From: a virus
Virus record (IMG/VR): IMGVR_UViG_3300019752_000013
Span: 1 to 37,686 of that record
Length of the DNA stretch: 37,686 bases
Direction: 5' to 3' (one strand)
Shown here: piece after piece, positions 20,998 to 28,651 of the stretch
Layout of the letters: the number at the start of each line of letters is the position of its first letter
Position numbering within the stretch: the stretch's first letter is position 1
Position numbers and translations under genes: made by a program
Notes under the pieces: model-generated
Database searches by the model: none
What the model was told of the DNA's origin: nothing
What the model saw: only the letters and a program-made list of their open reading frames with translations

Positions 20998-23277
20998 CAA
21001 AGGCATCATAAACACCCTACCCCTGGCCTTCCTCTTCGGTTCCTCTCCCAAAATCTTCTTCAGAGCTGCGCTTGCGTCTCTGGTTTGCGTCTTGCTTGGG
21101 TTTTCAATGCCGATGGACTCACAAACGTCAGTTGCCGTCATTTGCTCGGTTCGCAACTGATTGACATCGTAGCAGGCCAGTATTTTTTCATGAATCGGAT
21201 CAACGGCTTCGAAGTCTTCGTTAGTAGATGACAGCATGGCCGTTTCTTCCGGCGTCAGCCTCCAGCTTTCTCCAGCCCGAAGCCAGGCGGCAACCTGAGC
21301 CCATAGCTGCTGCATATTTATCTGGTGATCCCACTGGATACGACCCGCACACTCAATCGTCCAAAATCGTTCATTGCCGGTTTCATCGTGCAGGTACTGA
21401 CGGGGGTTTACCGACCCGCCGTAGACCGTCCGGCGCGGGAATTTTGATTCAGCCTTACCGTATGGCAATCGCATTTCATCCAAAGGCTTGGTGATAAACC
21501 CCTTCAGCGCTGCAATGTCTGCCTTTCGAAACGTGGCGTCCAGCTCCCCGAGCTCCCCAATCCAGCACGTGATGGCCAACTTTACAGAGTCCTTGTCTGA
21601 CGGATTCAGGACGATTGCCTCGCGGAACCAGTCGTGATTTGTGCCCATCAGAGACCGAAACCAAGGCGTCTTACCAATGCCCTGCTCACCCTGAAGCACC
21701 AACACGCCCTTGCTCGAAAACTGCCCGTTTGGCTGCACCACGGCGGCGACGGCTGAAATCAGCCAGCGCTTCAGCAGCACAGCAGCAAGCTCGTTGTTTT
21801 TTGCATTTAGGGTGGCCAGCAAATCAGGAAACCGGTCGGTACCGTCCCACCCCCGCGAATCTATCCAGCCCAAAACCGGGTTGTAATAGTTCTGACTGGC
21901 CAGATAATTAACGATCCCATGGACACAAGTCGCTGGCAGGTCTGCCTGCGTTGCCCGCGTCTCCAGCTCGATAATGGCGTTGTTTTGGGCGTTGTCGATC
22001 AAGAACGACCGACCGGGAATGTTGATCTCGATCTCTTTACTGACCACATTGTAACGACAGGTGATGTCGTGATAACGCAGCAGGGCCGCGACGTTGGGAA
22101 TGGTGGCTTTCGGCTTTCCTTTGCTTGTGACGTCAGGAAACACGATCAGACCGCCATCGCCTGTCATAGCGCGCTCTGGGGCATCTTCCGGCACATCCGC
22201 TGGTGGCTGGTGCTCATAATCGCTATACGACTCGATGGGCGGCTCTTCTTCAGGTTGCAGATCAACAACCTTAATCCGCTCTTTAATCCAGCCGATCAAA
22301 TCAGCACTACCAGACCAGTCACAATCAGCAACATCCCAACCCTTCGGCAGATCTTGATCTGGCTCAACCAATTTAATGCTCTTGGCCTGTGAGAGCTGCG
22401 CGATACCAGGAACAAAATCGCCCGGCTTGCGCTCATACCCCACCATCACCTGACGGCCCGGCTCGTCATTGTCCGGCCATAGCACAATATTTCGACCCGT
22501 CAGGGGTGACCAGTCTGTTTTACTGGTGCCTTTTGATCCGCCGCACCAGGACACTGCAACAACACGGCCATCATCAGCCAGCGCCTTGGCTGCTGCATCC
22601 CGCGCCTTTTCTCCCTCAACCACGAGCACTTGCGCCGACGGATTCGCCACCAGTTCAGATAGCCCGTAAATTGGCCTCAGGTCAGGGATTGTTCTGATCG
22701 TCCATCCCGCATGCGTCCAGCACACTTGAGGGGTGATCTTGCCGTCCTGCATATCAAAACGCAGGACATAACCAACCAACCGGCCTGCAGCGTCAGTGTA
22801 CGGATGCACCATTGACGGCTCTGCTCTACGCCAAACCTTTACAGTGCCATCGTCATTTTTGCGTTTCGGGTTCGTCAGATCGACCCGCTGACCCGGAATA
22901 ATTCGCTGGTCTGCTGGTGGTTCAATCCATGGGTAATCAGCGTAATAATCGACCCGCTCTGATGCTCGTTTTTTTGACTGGGCACTGGCTGGCAACTCCC
23001 GCTTTCCGCCCAGCGATTCGCACGCCTCGACAAACGTGCAACCAGCGTACTCCATGACAAAATCAATGGCGTCACCATGCGCGTCGCAGCCAAAACAGTG
23101 GTAAAACCCCCTGTCTGGCACCACGCGAAATGACGGGGTTTTCTCCTCATGGAATGGGCAGCACACCTCGAACTCTCTGCCGTTCGGTTTGAGATCAACA
23201 TAGCCACCGATCAGCTCGCCCAAGTCGATTCCTGCTGTGATCGCGTCAACGTCAAATTTATTGTTGTTATTTTTCAT
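20980..23277 (-). CDS. DNA primase / helicase fusion (CHC2 zinc finger, TOPRIM, VapE-like ATPase)
   Basis: A 765-aa replication protein in three parts. A CHC2 zinc finger has C40-P-F-H43 and C61-F-G-C64. A TOPRIM-like region at about 215-290 includes VLVVEGEKARDAAAKALADD and the acidic IVLWPDNDEPGR. A C-terminal VapE/D5-type ATPase has Walker A LQGEQGIGKT near 530-540, ITCWIGELGELDATFRKADI, and the conserved GSVNPRQYLHDETGNERFW. It would prime and unwind phage DNA, probably at the iteron-bearing origin. The start overlaps the end of a small HTH gene by 11 bp. I am sure of the domains, less of the exact activities. Confidence 0.93.
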   Translation of the reverse strand: MKNNNNKFDVDAITAGIDLGELIGGYVDLKPNGREFEVCCPFHEEKTPSFRVVPDRGFYHCFGCDAHGDAIDFVMEYAGCTFVEACESLGGKRELPASAQSKKRASERVDYYADYPWIEPPADQRIIPGQRVDLTNPKRKNDDGTVKVWRRAEPSMVHPYTDAAGRLVGYVLRFDMQDGKITPQVCWTHAGWTIRTIPDLRPIYGLSELVANPSAQVLVVEGEKARDAAAKALADDGRVVAVSWCGGSKGTSKTDWSPLTGRNIVLWPDNDEPGRQVMVGYERKPGDFVPGIAQLSQAKSIKLVEPDQDLPKGWDVADCDWSGSADLIGWIKERIKVVDLQPEEEPPIESYSDYEHQPPADVPEDAPERAMTGDGGLIVFPDVTSKGKPKATIPNVAALLRYHDITCRYNVVSKEIEINIPGRSFLIDNAQNNAIIELETRATQADLPATCVHGIVNYLASQNYYNPVLGWIDSRGWDGTDRFPDLLATLNAKNNELAAVLLKRWLISAVAAVVQPNGQFSSKGVLVLQGEQGIGKTPWFRSLMGTNHDWFREAIVLNPSDKDSVKLAITCWIGELGELDATFRKADIAALKGFITKPLDEMRLPYGKAESKFPRRTVYGGSVNPRQYLHDETGNERFWTIECAGRIQWDHQINMQQLWAQVAAWLRAGESWRLTPEETAMLSSTNEDFEAVDPIHEKILACYDVNQLRTEQMTATDVCESIGIENPSKTQTRDASAALKKILGEEPKRKARGRVFMMPLKKISS

Positions 23278-23446
23278 TCAGCAACGCCTCCAGCAGCTTC
23301 AGTGTGTGTTCTGGTATGTCCGGCCCGGACTTGCAGCGCCACACCCTCACCGTCCCGCTGTGACGCCCCAGTAATTCACCAACGTCATCGCATGTCTTCC
23401 GGTGCTTACTCATCAGCCTGATAAGCCGATTTCGTCGATTGTTCAT
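23267..23446 (-). CDS. Small HTH DNA-binding protein upstream of primase
   Basis: A 59-aa basic protein read from ATG 23446 (MNNRRNRLIRLMSKHRKTC and so on to LEALLNEK). It contains a Cro-like helix-turn-helix: CDDVGELLGRHSGTVRVWRC, with the second helix over HSGTVRVW, then PEHTLKLLEALL. A GAGGAT ribosome site precedes it, and its stop overlaps the primase start. It faces the pentapeptide-repeat operon across an 80-bp gap that carries an inverted repeat, so autoregulation or control of both directions is likely. Confidence 0.75.
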   Translation of the reverse strand: MNNRRNRLIRLMSKHRKTCDDVGELLGRHSGTVRVWRCKSGPDIPEHTLKLLEALLNEK

Positions 23447-23471
23447 TTTTTATCCTCAAGGGGTTTTATTT

Positions 23472-23508
23472 TGTTGTTGTATGTTATACATTTTAAACAT
23501 CAACAACA
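23472..23508. promoter_or_regulatory. Inverted repeat in divergent promoter region (operator candidate)
   Basis: TGTTGTTGTATGTT (23472-23485) and AACATCAACAACA (23496-23508) are inverted copies with one extra base, separated by ten AT-rich bases (ATACATTTTA) that could hold a -10 box. The 79-bp gap between the HTH gene and the first pentapeptide-repeat gene must carry promoters for both directions. Confidence 0.5.
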
Positions 23509-23525
23509 CAACAGAGACAAGCAAA

Positions 23526-23996
23526 ATGAAATACACACAAGGCCAGCTCAACGACATTTTGGAAAATCTTGAAGGTGCAAAAATTGACTTATCGGGTGAC
23601 GATCTCTCTGGATTGGATTTTAAAGGTGCCAACCTGACGCGTGCCAACCTGACGCGTGCCAACCTGACGCGTGCCAACCTGACGGTTGCCAACCTGATGG
23701 GTGCCAACCTGACGGTTGCCAACCTGATGGGTGCCAATCTTTATGGTTGTGTAGGCAATCGCAAGCAAGTCATGACAATCCTGACGTTCGGTGAGTATCT
23801 AGTCACATACACTCATGATCGGCTGCAAATCGGTTGTAAAAACTACCCGATCAATGACTGGTGGGGGTTTGATGATAAAGACATTTTGGAAATGGATGGA
23901 AAAACAGCGCTGAAATTTTGGCGCAAAAACAAGGAATTGATCCGCCAAATTATTGAACAGTGCCCGGCGCAGCCGACAGGCCATGCCGGTGAATAA
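23526..23996 (+). CDS. Pentapeptide repeat protein 1
   Basis: A 156-aa protein. Residues 1-25 (KYTQGQLNDILENLEG) precede a pentapeptide-repeat region at about 27-75 of the A-N-L-x-x type, with seven near-identical units then ANLYG. This should form a short right-handed quadrilateral beta-helix. The C-terminal 80 residues (MTILTFGEYLVTYTHDRLQI, NDWWGFDDKDILEMDGKTAL, FWRKNKELIRQIIEQ) are a separate conserved domain, shared with the protein at 25257. Qnr/MfpA relatives mimic DNA and protect gyrase, but phage functions are largely unknown. The ATG lies after a weak A-rich leader. Confidence 0.85.
   Translation: MKYTQGQLNDILENLEGAKIDLSGDDLSGLDFKGANLTRANLTRANLTRANLTVANLMGANLTVANLMGANLYGCVGNRKQVMTILTFGEYLVTYTHDRLQIGCKNYPINDWWGFDDKDILEMDGKTALKFWRKNKELIRQIIEQCPAQPTGHAGE
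23628..23747 (+). repeat. 15-bp tandem repeat encoding the pentapeptide array
   Basis: Seven 15-bp units GCCAACCTGA[C/T]G[C/G][G/T]T in a row from 23628 to 23732. Units 1-3 are identical (GCCAACCTGACGCGT). Units 4-5 and 6-7 form a perfect 30-bp duplication (23673-23702 and 23703-23732). A degenerate eighth unit ends at 23747. The identity at DNA level shows recent expansion by slippage or recombination. Confidence 0.95.
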
Positions 23997-24165
23997 CCAC
24001 AATTACATTCACGTCTTTATTGCCTTGGTAGCCGTTTTGGCTGCCATGGCATGGGCCAGTAATGGCGACTATGAGCACGAAATTCAGCAGCAACAGCACT
24101 ACAAAGAAATGGTGTGCTCTGGACTTTGGCCAAACTACAAAAAACAGGAGATTGACTGTGACTGA
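23983..24165 (+). CDS. Small membrane protein (60 aa)
   Basis: Starts at ATG 23983 inside the end of the pentapeptide gene (a GTG at 23989 is an alternative). One membrane segment near the N-terminus (YIHVFIALVAVLAAMAWA), then a short charged tail with two cysteines (HYKEMVCSGLWPNYKKQEID). The tail pattern is common in small unnamed phage proteins and resembles that of the protein at 31240. Function unknown. Confidence 0.6.
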   Translation: MPVNNHNYIHVFIALVAVLAAMAWASNGDYEHEIQQQQHYKEMVCSGLWPNYKKQEIDCD

Positions 24166-24901
24166 TAAACACACGCTGGAGCAACAGAAAATAAAATCAG
24201 ACGTCGCCAAGTTTTTGGCTTCTGGCGGAAAAATCAAAAAAGTAGCTGGCTTTGAAAGCGTCAAGCGCAAGCCGATTATTGAGGATTATGACCCTGCCGC
24301 CGTGACTGATGGCGGCGAAGAGTTGCTTACCGCTCGCGCGATCATGCGGCGATACGGCGTTGCAAAATACAGCGTGTCAAAGATGCTCCCGAAGGCCCAG
24401 CATAAAATCAAAAATCCATCCTGCTTCGGCGGAAATAGGCAGCTTAACGCTTGGCCAAAATCCCTCACGGACTCCATCTTTCTGGACTCAGGGTCGTTGA
24501 GGTACAGCCCGACCTGCACAACAATTTCAGCCGCGTCCGAATACTGGGGCATATCCAAGAGCGAGATCAGCGACAAAGTGCAGCGCGGCACCCTGCCACC
24601 GTTTGACGGCACTGATCCAATGCAGTTTTGGACGCGATCAACATGGTCTGAAATCCCCCTGCATGAGCACCTTAAGGAAGATCATGAGGACATTGACGAC
24701 GGTGTGCCAATCAAGGATCTGGCTGCTGAATTTGGCGTTAATACGTACAATCTGACGAAGATGATGAGAAACAACATATTACCACCAGCCGATGGTGTTA
24801 TGCAGATCAGGAACAGCAGCGGAAATTACTACACGTGCAATGCCTATCATCACGGCACAGCGGCAAAAGCACGGACGATTTTAACCAAGGCGAGAGTGTG
24901 A
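24158..24901 (+). CDS. Hypothetical DNA-binding protein with three HTH-like segments
   Basis: A 247-aa protein read from GTG 24158, with AGGAG 8 bp upstream. Three segments look like excisionase/MerR-type helix-turn-helices: LTARAIMRRYGVAKYSVSKM (about 54-73), ISAASEYWGISKSEISDKVQ ending RGTLPPFDG (about 118-146), and IKDLAAEFGVNTYNLTKMMR ending NNILPPADG (about 187-215). Segments 2 and 3 share the ending LPP-[FA]-DG, which suggests internal duplication. A regulator, or a small-terminase-like or recombination factor, is possible. Confidence 0.65.
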   Translation: MTDKHTLEQQKIKSDVAKFLASGGKIKKVAGFESVKRKPIIEDYDPAAVTDGGEELLTARAIMRRYGVAKYSVSKMLPKAQHKIKNPSCFGGNRQLNAWPKSLTDSIFLDSGSLRYSPTCTTISAASEYWGISKSEISDKVQRGTLPPFDGTDPMQFWTRSTWSEIPLHEHLKEDHEDIDDGVPIKDLAAEFGVNTYNLTKMMRNNILPPADGVMQIRNSSGNYYTCNAYHHGTAAKARTILTKARV

Positions 24902-25260
24902 GCCCCATGAAGCCCGGACAGTTATCAATCAACCCTTACGATCTTGTTGTTGCATACGATGGCAACGTGGAGGGATGGGCTGAATATGTAGTGTTATTGG
25001 ACTGCCCGGATGGCTTCCTTGCCCGCCCTGATCACCGCTGCATTGATTACACGATGGGCGGAACAACCATCACTTACTGCCTAAAACCTGCTGCGTGGCA
25101 GGCTCTTTCCGATGGCGACAAGCCGATGATGTCAGTCGTGTTTTCCGGCATGGCCATCAGGCACGGCATGCTGGCAAACCGGAAATCCAGCGGCCCAAAA
25201 ATCCAAACACCACCATTTTGCGAGTGGGTGGAATATCTAAAAAACGGAGAAAACCAATGA
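24898..25260 (+). CDS. Hypothetical protein
   Basis: About 120 aa. The GTG at 24898 overlaps the previous stop (GTGA) with AAGG 7 bp upstream; an in-frame ATG at 24907 is the alternative, giving 117 aa. It contains beta-rich segments (LSINPYDLVVAYDGNVEGWA, YVVLLDCPDGFLARPDHRC) and a helical PAAWQALSDGDKPMMSVVFS. No family recognised. It is coupled to the next pentapeptide gene by an ATGA overlap, so the two may work together. Confidence 0.55.
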   Translation: MSPMKPGQLSINPYDLVVAYDGNVEGWAEYVVLLDCPDGFLARPDHRCIDYTMGGTTITYCLKPAAWQALSDGDKPMMSVVFSGMAIRHGMLANRKSSGPKIQTPPFCEWVEYLKNGENQ

Positions 25261-25859
25261 AATACACACAAAGCCAACTCAACGACATCTTGGAAAATTC
25301 AGACTACGGTCTAATTGATTTTTGTTGTGATGATTTGTCTTTCTTGAGTTTTGACGGTGCTGACCTTTCAGGCTTGAGGTTCGACGGAGCAAAACTTGAC
25401 GGCGCAAAATTCTGCGGCACAAAACTTGACTTTTCGAGCTTTGGCGGTGCCAGCCTTGTGAGTTCCAATTTTTTTGAGGCGAAAACAAATAATACAAATT
25501 TATCTGGCGCTAACTTGGCCGGTTCCAATCTGCTGGATGCAAATTTGGACGGGGCTATCCTTAAGGGTGCCAACCTGTCCAATACTAAACTTTGGGGGTG
25601 TATGGGGAATAGTCAGCAAATCATGACAATATTGATTTTTACAGGATATCCAATCACATACACATCCGACCGGCTTCAGATAGCCTGTAAAAACCATCCG
25701 ATTAGCGAATGGTGGGAATTTGATGATAAAGACATTTTAAAGATGGGAGGGAAAATGTCCCTTAAATTCTGGCGCAAAAACAAAGACCTTATCCGTCAGA
25801 TTGTCGAACAGCGCCCGGCGCAGCCGACAGGCCATGAAGGCAAGGAAACAAACCAATGA
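25257..25859 (+). CDS. Pentapeptide repeat protein 2
   Basis: A 200-aa paralogue of the protein at 23526. It shares the N-terminus KYTQSQLNDILEN and the whole C-terminal domain (TYTSDRLQIACKNHPISEWW, FDDKDILKMGGKMSLKFWRK). Its repeat region is longer and diverged, about residues 25-120, with units such as DLSGL, KLDGA, NLSGA, NLAGS, NLDGA and NLSNT, so it should form a longer beta-helix. The 3' end is almost identical in DNA to the first copy. ATG overlaps the previous stop. Target unknown; gyrase protection or anti-defence action are hypotheses only. Confidence 0.85.
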   Translation: MKYTQSQLNDILENSDYGLIDFCCDDLSFLSFDGADLSGLRFDGAKLDGAKFCGTKLDFSSFGGASLVSSNFFEAKTNNTNLSGANLAGSNLLDANLDGAILKGANLSNTKLWGCMGNSQQIMTILIFTGYPITYTSDRLQIACKNHPISEWWEFDDKDILKMGGKMSLKFWRKNKDLIRQIVEQRPAQPTGHEGKETNQ

Positions 25860-26182
25860 ATTTTTACGCTAAAAACCCAAGAGTATCGGCTATTGCTCAA
25901 ATGCCAATTCAGTATTTTGTAATATCTGAAATGATTCGAGTTTCTGTTGAGATTTTTGAAAAGTTACTCAACCCTAAAGATGAATATGCTGATTATTACA
26001 TTGCATTTGTTATTGCAGCGATATTTTTACCTGTAATGATTGTACTGTCTGTTTACTATTCAATAAAAAAACATCGTAAATTCAGAATGGCATGTGCAAG
26101 CAGTAAAGGCATTGTCTGGACTGCAGAATCAAGAGGCTTTTACCTGATACCTTATCAATACGCAGTTTCATTGCGCAGGTAA
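25856..26182 (+). CDS. Hypothetical membrane protein
   Basis: A 108-aa protein, AT-rich compared with its neighbours. It starts at ATG 25856 overlapping the previous stop, with AAGGAAA upstream. An N-terminal amphipathic helix (MPIQYFVISEMIRVSVEIFE) precedes one strong membrane segment at about 50-70 (AFVIAAIFLPVMIVLSVYYS), and then a basic tail. It overlaps the convergent VRR-NUC gene by 15 bp. The base composition suggests separate acquisition. Function unknown. Confidence 0.55.
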   Translation: MNFYAKNPRVSAIAQMPIQYFVISEMIRVSVEIFEKLLNPKDEYADYYIAFVIAAIFLPVMIVLSVYYSIKKHRKFRMACASSKGIVWTAESRGFYLIPYQYAVSLRR

Positions 26183-26551
26183 CCCAAGTCGCCGGGCTGC
26201 ATCATCTTTGATCTGCCCGGCATCCTCCCCCGATCTCGCCACCCCCGCAATACCACCAGCCCCCTGAACCACATCAATAAAGTGCTGTTGATCATCACTG
26301 ACCCGTCCTCTTGCCGTTTTGACCTCAACCGCCGTGAATACCGCCACTGTTTTACCCACCATTTCCGGGGTTATCTCGATTTGAGTCCAGCCGATCAGGT
26401 CGGATGCACCAGGTGCTTCAAGCCCCGCTCGCGTCTTGCGCTGCTTGTCCATCGTCCAAAACATGCCGCGACTATTGCGAAACAGGCGCTGACCCAGCTT
26501 ACTGGCGGCTGCCCGTATTTGGTTTGAAATATTCGTTTCTGCTCTGGCCAT
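26168..26551 (-). CDS. VRR-NUC domain nuclease (Holliday-junction resolvase-like)
   Basis: A 127-aa protein spanning one VRR-NUC fold. The PD-(D/E)xK residues are visible in order: the acidic residue in GASDLIGWTQ, then AVEVKTARGRVSDDQQHFID carrying E-x-K and the conserved Q. In phages this family acts as a stand-alone junction or flap nuclease and here would serve replication/recombination. It lies downstream of a terminator that closes the helicase operon, so it may need read-through or its own promoter. Confidence 0.88.
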   Translation of the reverse strand: MARAETNISNQIRAAASKLGQRLFRNSRGMFWTMDKQRKTRAGLEAPGASDLIGWTQIEITPEMVGKTVAVFTAVEVKTARGRVSDDQQHFIDVVQGAGGIAGVARSGEDAGQIKDDAARRLGLPAQ

Positions 26552-26562
26552 GTTGCACCCAT

Positions 26563-26585
26563 AAAAAAACCGCCGTAGTGGCGGT
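26563..26585 (-). terminator. Rho-independent terminator after helicase operon
   Basis: On the minus strand ACCGCC-ACTAC-GGCGGT is followed by a run of T (A-run 26563-26569 on the plus strand). It follows the 65-aa gene (stop at 26602) and precedes VRR-NUC. Confidence 0.85.
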
Positions 26586-26601
26586 CTATTTTACCAGATC
26601 G

Positions 26602-26799
26602 TTACAGGTCAAAATCGTCAGGGTCAAAATCAACCAGGTCGGCCAAGAAGCCATTCACCCAGACGGCCTGCTCTGGCGTGCATACCGGCTTGCCAGACTC
26701 ACAAACCTGAAACTGTGGCACACGAACAAATGGTTGCCGGTTGTGTGATATACGATTTCTGATTTTTCCAAAAGAAATTTCATGCGACGTCAAAGGCAT
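26602..26799 (-). CDS. Small hypothetical protein
   Basis: A 65-aa last gene of the helicase operon. GAGGA lies 7 bp before ATG 26799, and the start overlaps the helicase end by 10 bp. It contains a basic SHNRQPFVRVPQFQVCESGK stretch and an acidic tail DFDPDDFDL with two cysteines between. No family recognised; a small helicase partner is possible from position. Confidence 0.55.
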   Translation of the reverse strand: MPLTSHEISFGKIRNRISHNRQPFVRVPQFQVCESGKPVCTPEQAVWVNGFLADLVDFDPDDFDL

Positions 26800-28433
26800 C
26801 GCTCTATCCTCTTTTTGATTTCGTCGGTCATCGGCTTCAGCTCTGGCGTTTTCATCGCCATGATCTCGATTGGCTCAACGGGCACGCCTGCCTGACGGGC
26901 ACGCTCAAGCAACCCAAGCAGCGTTAATCGTGATTCAATATCAGCAATGCGCTCTTTCAGCTCTTTTGGCTTCATTTCTTGCATATTGACGCTAATCGGC
27001 ATCCCGGCCTGATTGGCACCGACCACCAGATTGTGGAGGGTTCTGCGCAGCATGGCTTTTTCCTCGCGCGCTTTGTGTACATGCTCGGCCCACCCCGGCT
27101 TTTTGCCCTGCTGTTTTTCCAGATCCTTGAGCTGATCCAGCGTCCTGGCCTGACCCATCTGCTGCCTGATGGCTGCGCGTGACGCCTCTGTGTCAACCTC
27201 CTGTAACTCCCCGGCAACTTCCTCCAGCTTCCTGCCCTGTACTTCGTGAACGTGGCCACATTCCGGGCACACGTTACCGGATGGATAGACAAAAAAGCAT
27301 TTTTCGCACTGTTTGACGCGCACCTCTGCTTCATCGTCGCTTTTTCTGCCTGTTCTTGCCCGGCCTTCCAGCGTCCACTCCCGCTGCTGGCACGGCAGTC
27401 CATGGCGGCCCAGATTGCCCGAGTGATCCAGTATGATGGCGTAGTCAGTCTGAGGCCTGAGCGCACGACCACACCGCTGCAGCCATGCACCGAGCGCGCG
27501 GGTAGGGGCTGCATCAATCACGCAGCCAATTGTTACATCCATCCCTGAATTGGCGGCAATGTCAAAACCCTCACCGAAAAGGCCGACGTTCCAGACCACC
27601 TGTATTTCACCGGCTGCCAGCGCCTGAAGCGTGCGCCTTCGCTCTCCTTTTTCGGTCTCTCCGTCAAGGTGCGCGGCAGGTATGCCAGCTGCATTAAACG
27701 CCGCCGCCATATGCTCGCTGTGCTGCCTGGTCACAGCAAAACCGATTGTTTTCCGCCCTTGAGCGTATTTGACCCAGTGCGCGACGATATCACCGACAAT
27801 CGAGGGCTTGTCCATCGCTGCCGCTGATTCACCTTTTACAAAATCCCCCATTTTGGTGTGTACGGCAGACAGGTCAGCGCCGGGAACCGAATACAACTTG
27901 TAACGCGCCAGATACCCGCGCTCGATCAGCTCGGCCACTTGAGGGCCGGGCACCAGCTCATCAAAGTGCGCGTCCAAACCTTTTCCGTCCAGTCTTTGCG
28001 GCGTAGCACTGAGGCCGATGTGATAGGCCCTATCAAAATGCCCTTGAACCTTGGCCCACCCCGCTGCGCCGACATGATGGGCCTCATCCCACAGGATCAG
28101 CCCAGGCGGCTGCACCTTGCCGATCCGGTTTTTCAGGGTGTCGATACTGCAAATCTGTATCGGCTGGTACGGGTTTGGCGCAAACCCTGCAGCGATAAAC
28201 CCAAACGGCATATCAAAATCCCGGAAGGTTTTCGCGGTTTGCTCCACCAACTCCCGGCGATGGCAGATAAACCACGACCGAACGCCCTTGGCGTGTGCAT
28301 TATCCTGCATGTGCGCGGCCATTCGGGTTTTTCCTGCCCCTGTTGGTGCCTGCAGCAGCACGCGCCGACTACGACCCAGAGCCGTTCTGACGTTATCAAC
28401 GCACTCCTGCTGGTAATCTCTCAAATCAATCAT
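26790..28433 (-). CDS. Superfamily 2 DEAH-box helicase with zinc ribbon
   Basis: A 547-aa ATP-dependent DNA helicase. Motifs in order: Q-type RDYQQECVDNV, Walker A APTGAGKT (29-36), Walker B LILWDEAHH (DEAH at 116-119), SAT-type GLSATPQRLDG, and motif VI LQRCGRALRP. A C4 zinc ribbon, CEKCFFVYPSGNVCPECGH, follows, then a helical C-terminus. Phage relatives (UvsW/RAD25-like) remodel forks and recombination intermediates. It starts at ATG 28433 overlapping the previous stop (ATGA) with GGGGAT upstream. Confidence 0.93.
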   Translation of the reverse strand: MIDLRDYQQECVDNVRTALGRSRRVLLQAPTGAGKTRMAAHMQDNAHAKGVRSWFICHRRELVEQTAKTFRDFDMPFGFIAAGFAPNPYQPIQICSIDTLKNRIGKVQPPGLILWDEAHHVGAAGWAKVQGHFDRAYHIGLSATPQRLDGKGLDAHFDELVPGPQVAELIERGYLARYKLYSVPGADLSAVHTKMGDFVKGESAAAMDKPSIVGDIVAHWVKYAQGRKTIGFAVTRQHSEHMAAAFNAAGIPAAHLDGETEKGERRRTLQALAAGEIQVVWNVGLFGEGFDIAANSGMDVTIGCVIDAAPTRALGAWLQRCGRALRPQTDYAIILDHSGNLGRHGLPCQQREWTLEGRARTGRKSDDEAEVRVKQCEKCFFVYPSGNVCPECGHVHEVQGRKLEEVAGELQEVDTEASRAAIRQQMGQARTLDQLKDLEKQQGKKPGWAEHVHKAREEKAMLRRTLHNLVVGANQAGMPISVNMQEMKPKELKERIADIESRLTLLGLLERARQAGVPVEPIEIMAMKTPELKPMTDEIKKRIERCL

Positions 28434-28651
28434 GCTATCCCCGTCCAGTATCTCCTGATACGCTCCCGCTCCCGCTTGAGCTTTGCAACGTCGGTGTCGG
28501 CCAGAATCAACTGGCGCTTAGGCCACCAGCCTCGCACGTGAGACATAACCAGATCCCGATACGCCGCAGGCACCTCGCGGGCCAAATACTCCCTGCGCGC
28601 CTCTACTGTCGGGATCAGCAGCATCTCAAATGCGTATTCGCGCGGCCTCAC
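28430..28651 (-). CDS. Small phage-conserved hypothetical protein
   Basis: A 73-aa protein translated from GTG 28651, overlapping the HTH stop (GTGA). It has the pattern MLLIPTVEARREYLAREVPA followed by YRDLVMSHV and a basic arginine-rich tail, a pattern I have seen in small unnamed phage proteins near replication genes. No function can be given. Confidence 0.6.
   Translation of the reverse strand: MRPREYAFEMLLIPTVEARREYLAREVPAAYRDLVMSHVRGWWPKRQLILADTDVAKLKRERERIRRYWTGIA

Noticed and set aside
23628-23747. 15-bp tandem repeats as a CRISPR array
   Set aside because: Units are contiguous with no spacers and encode pentapeptides in frame.
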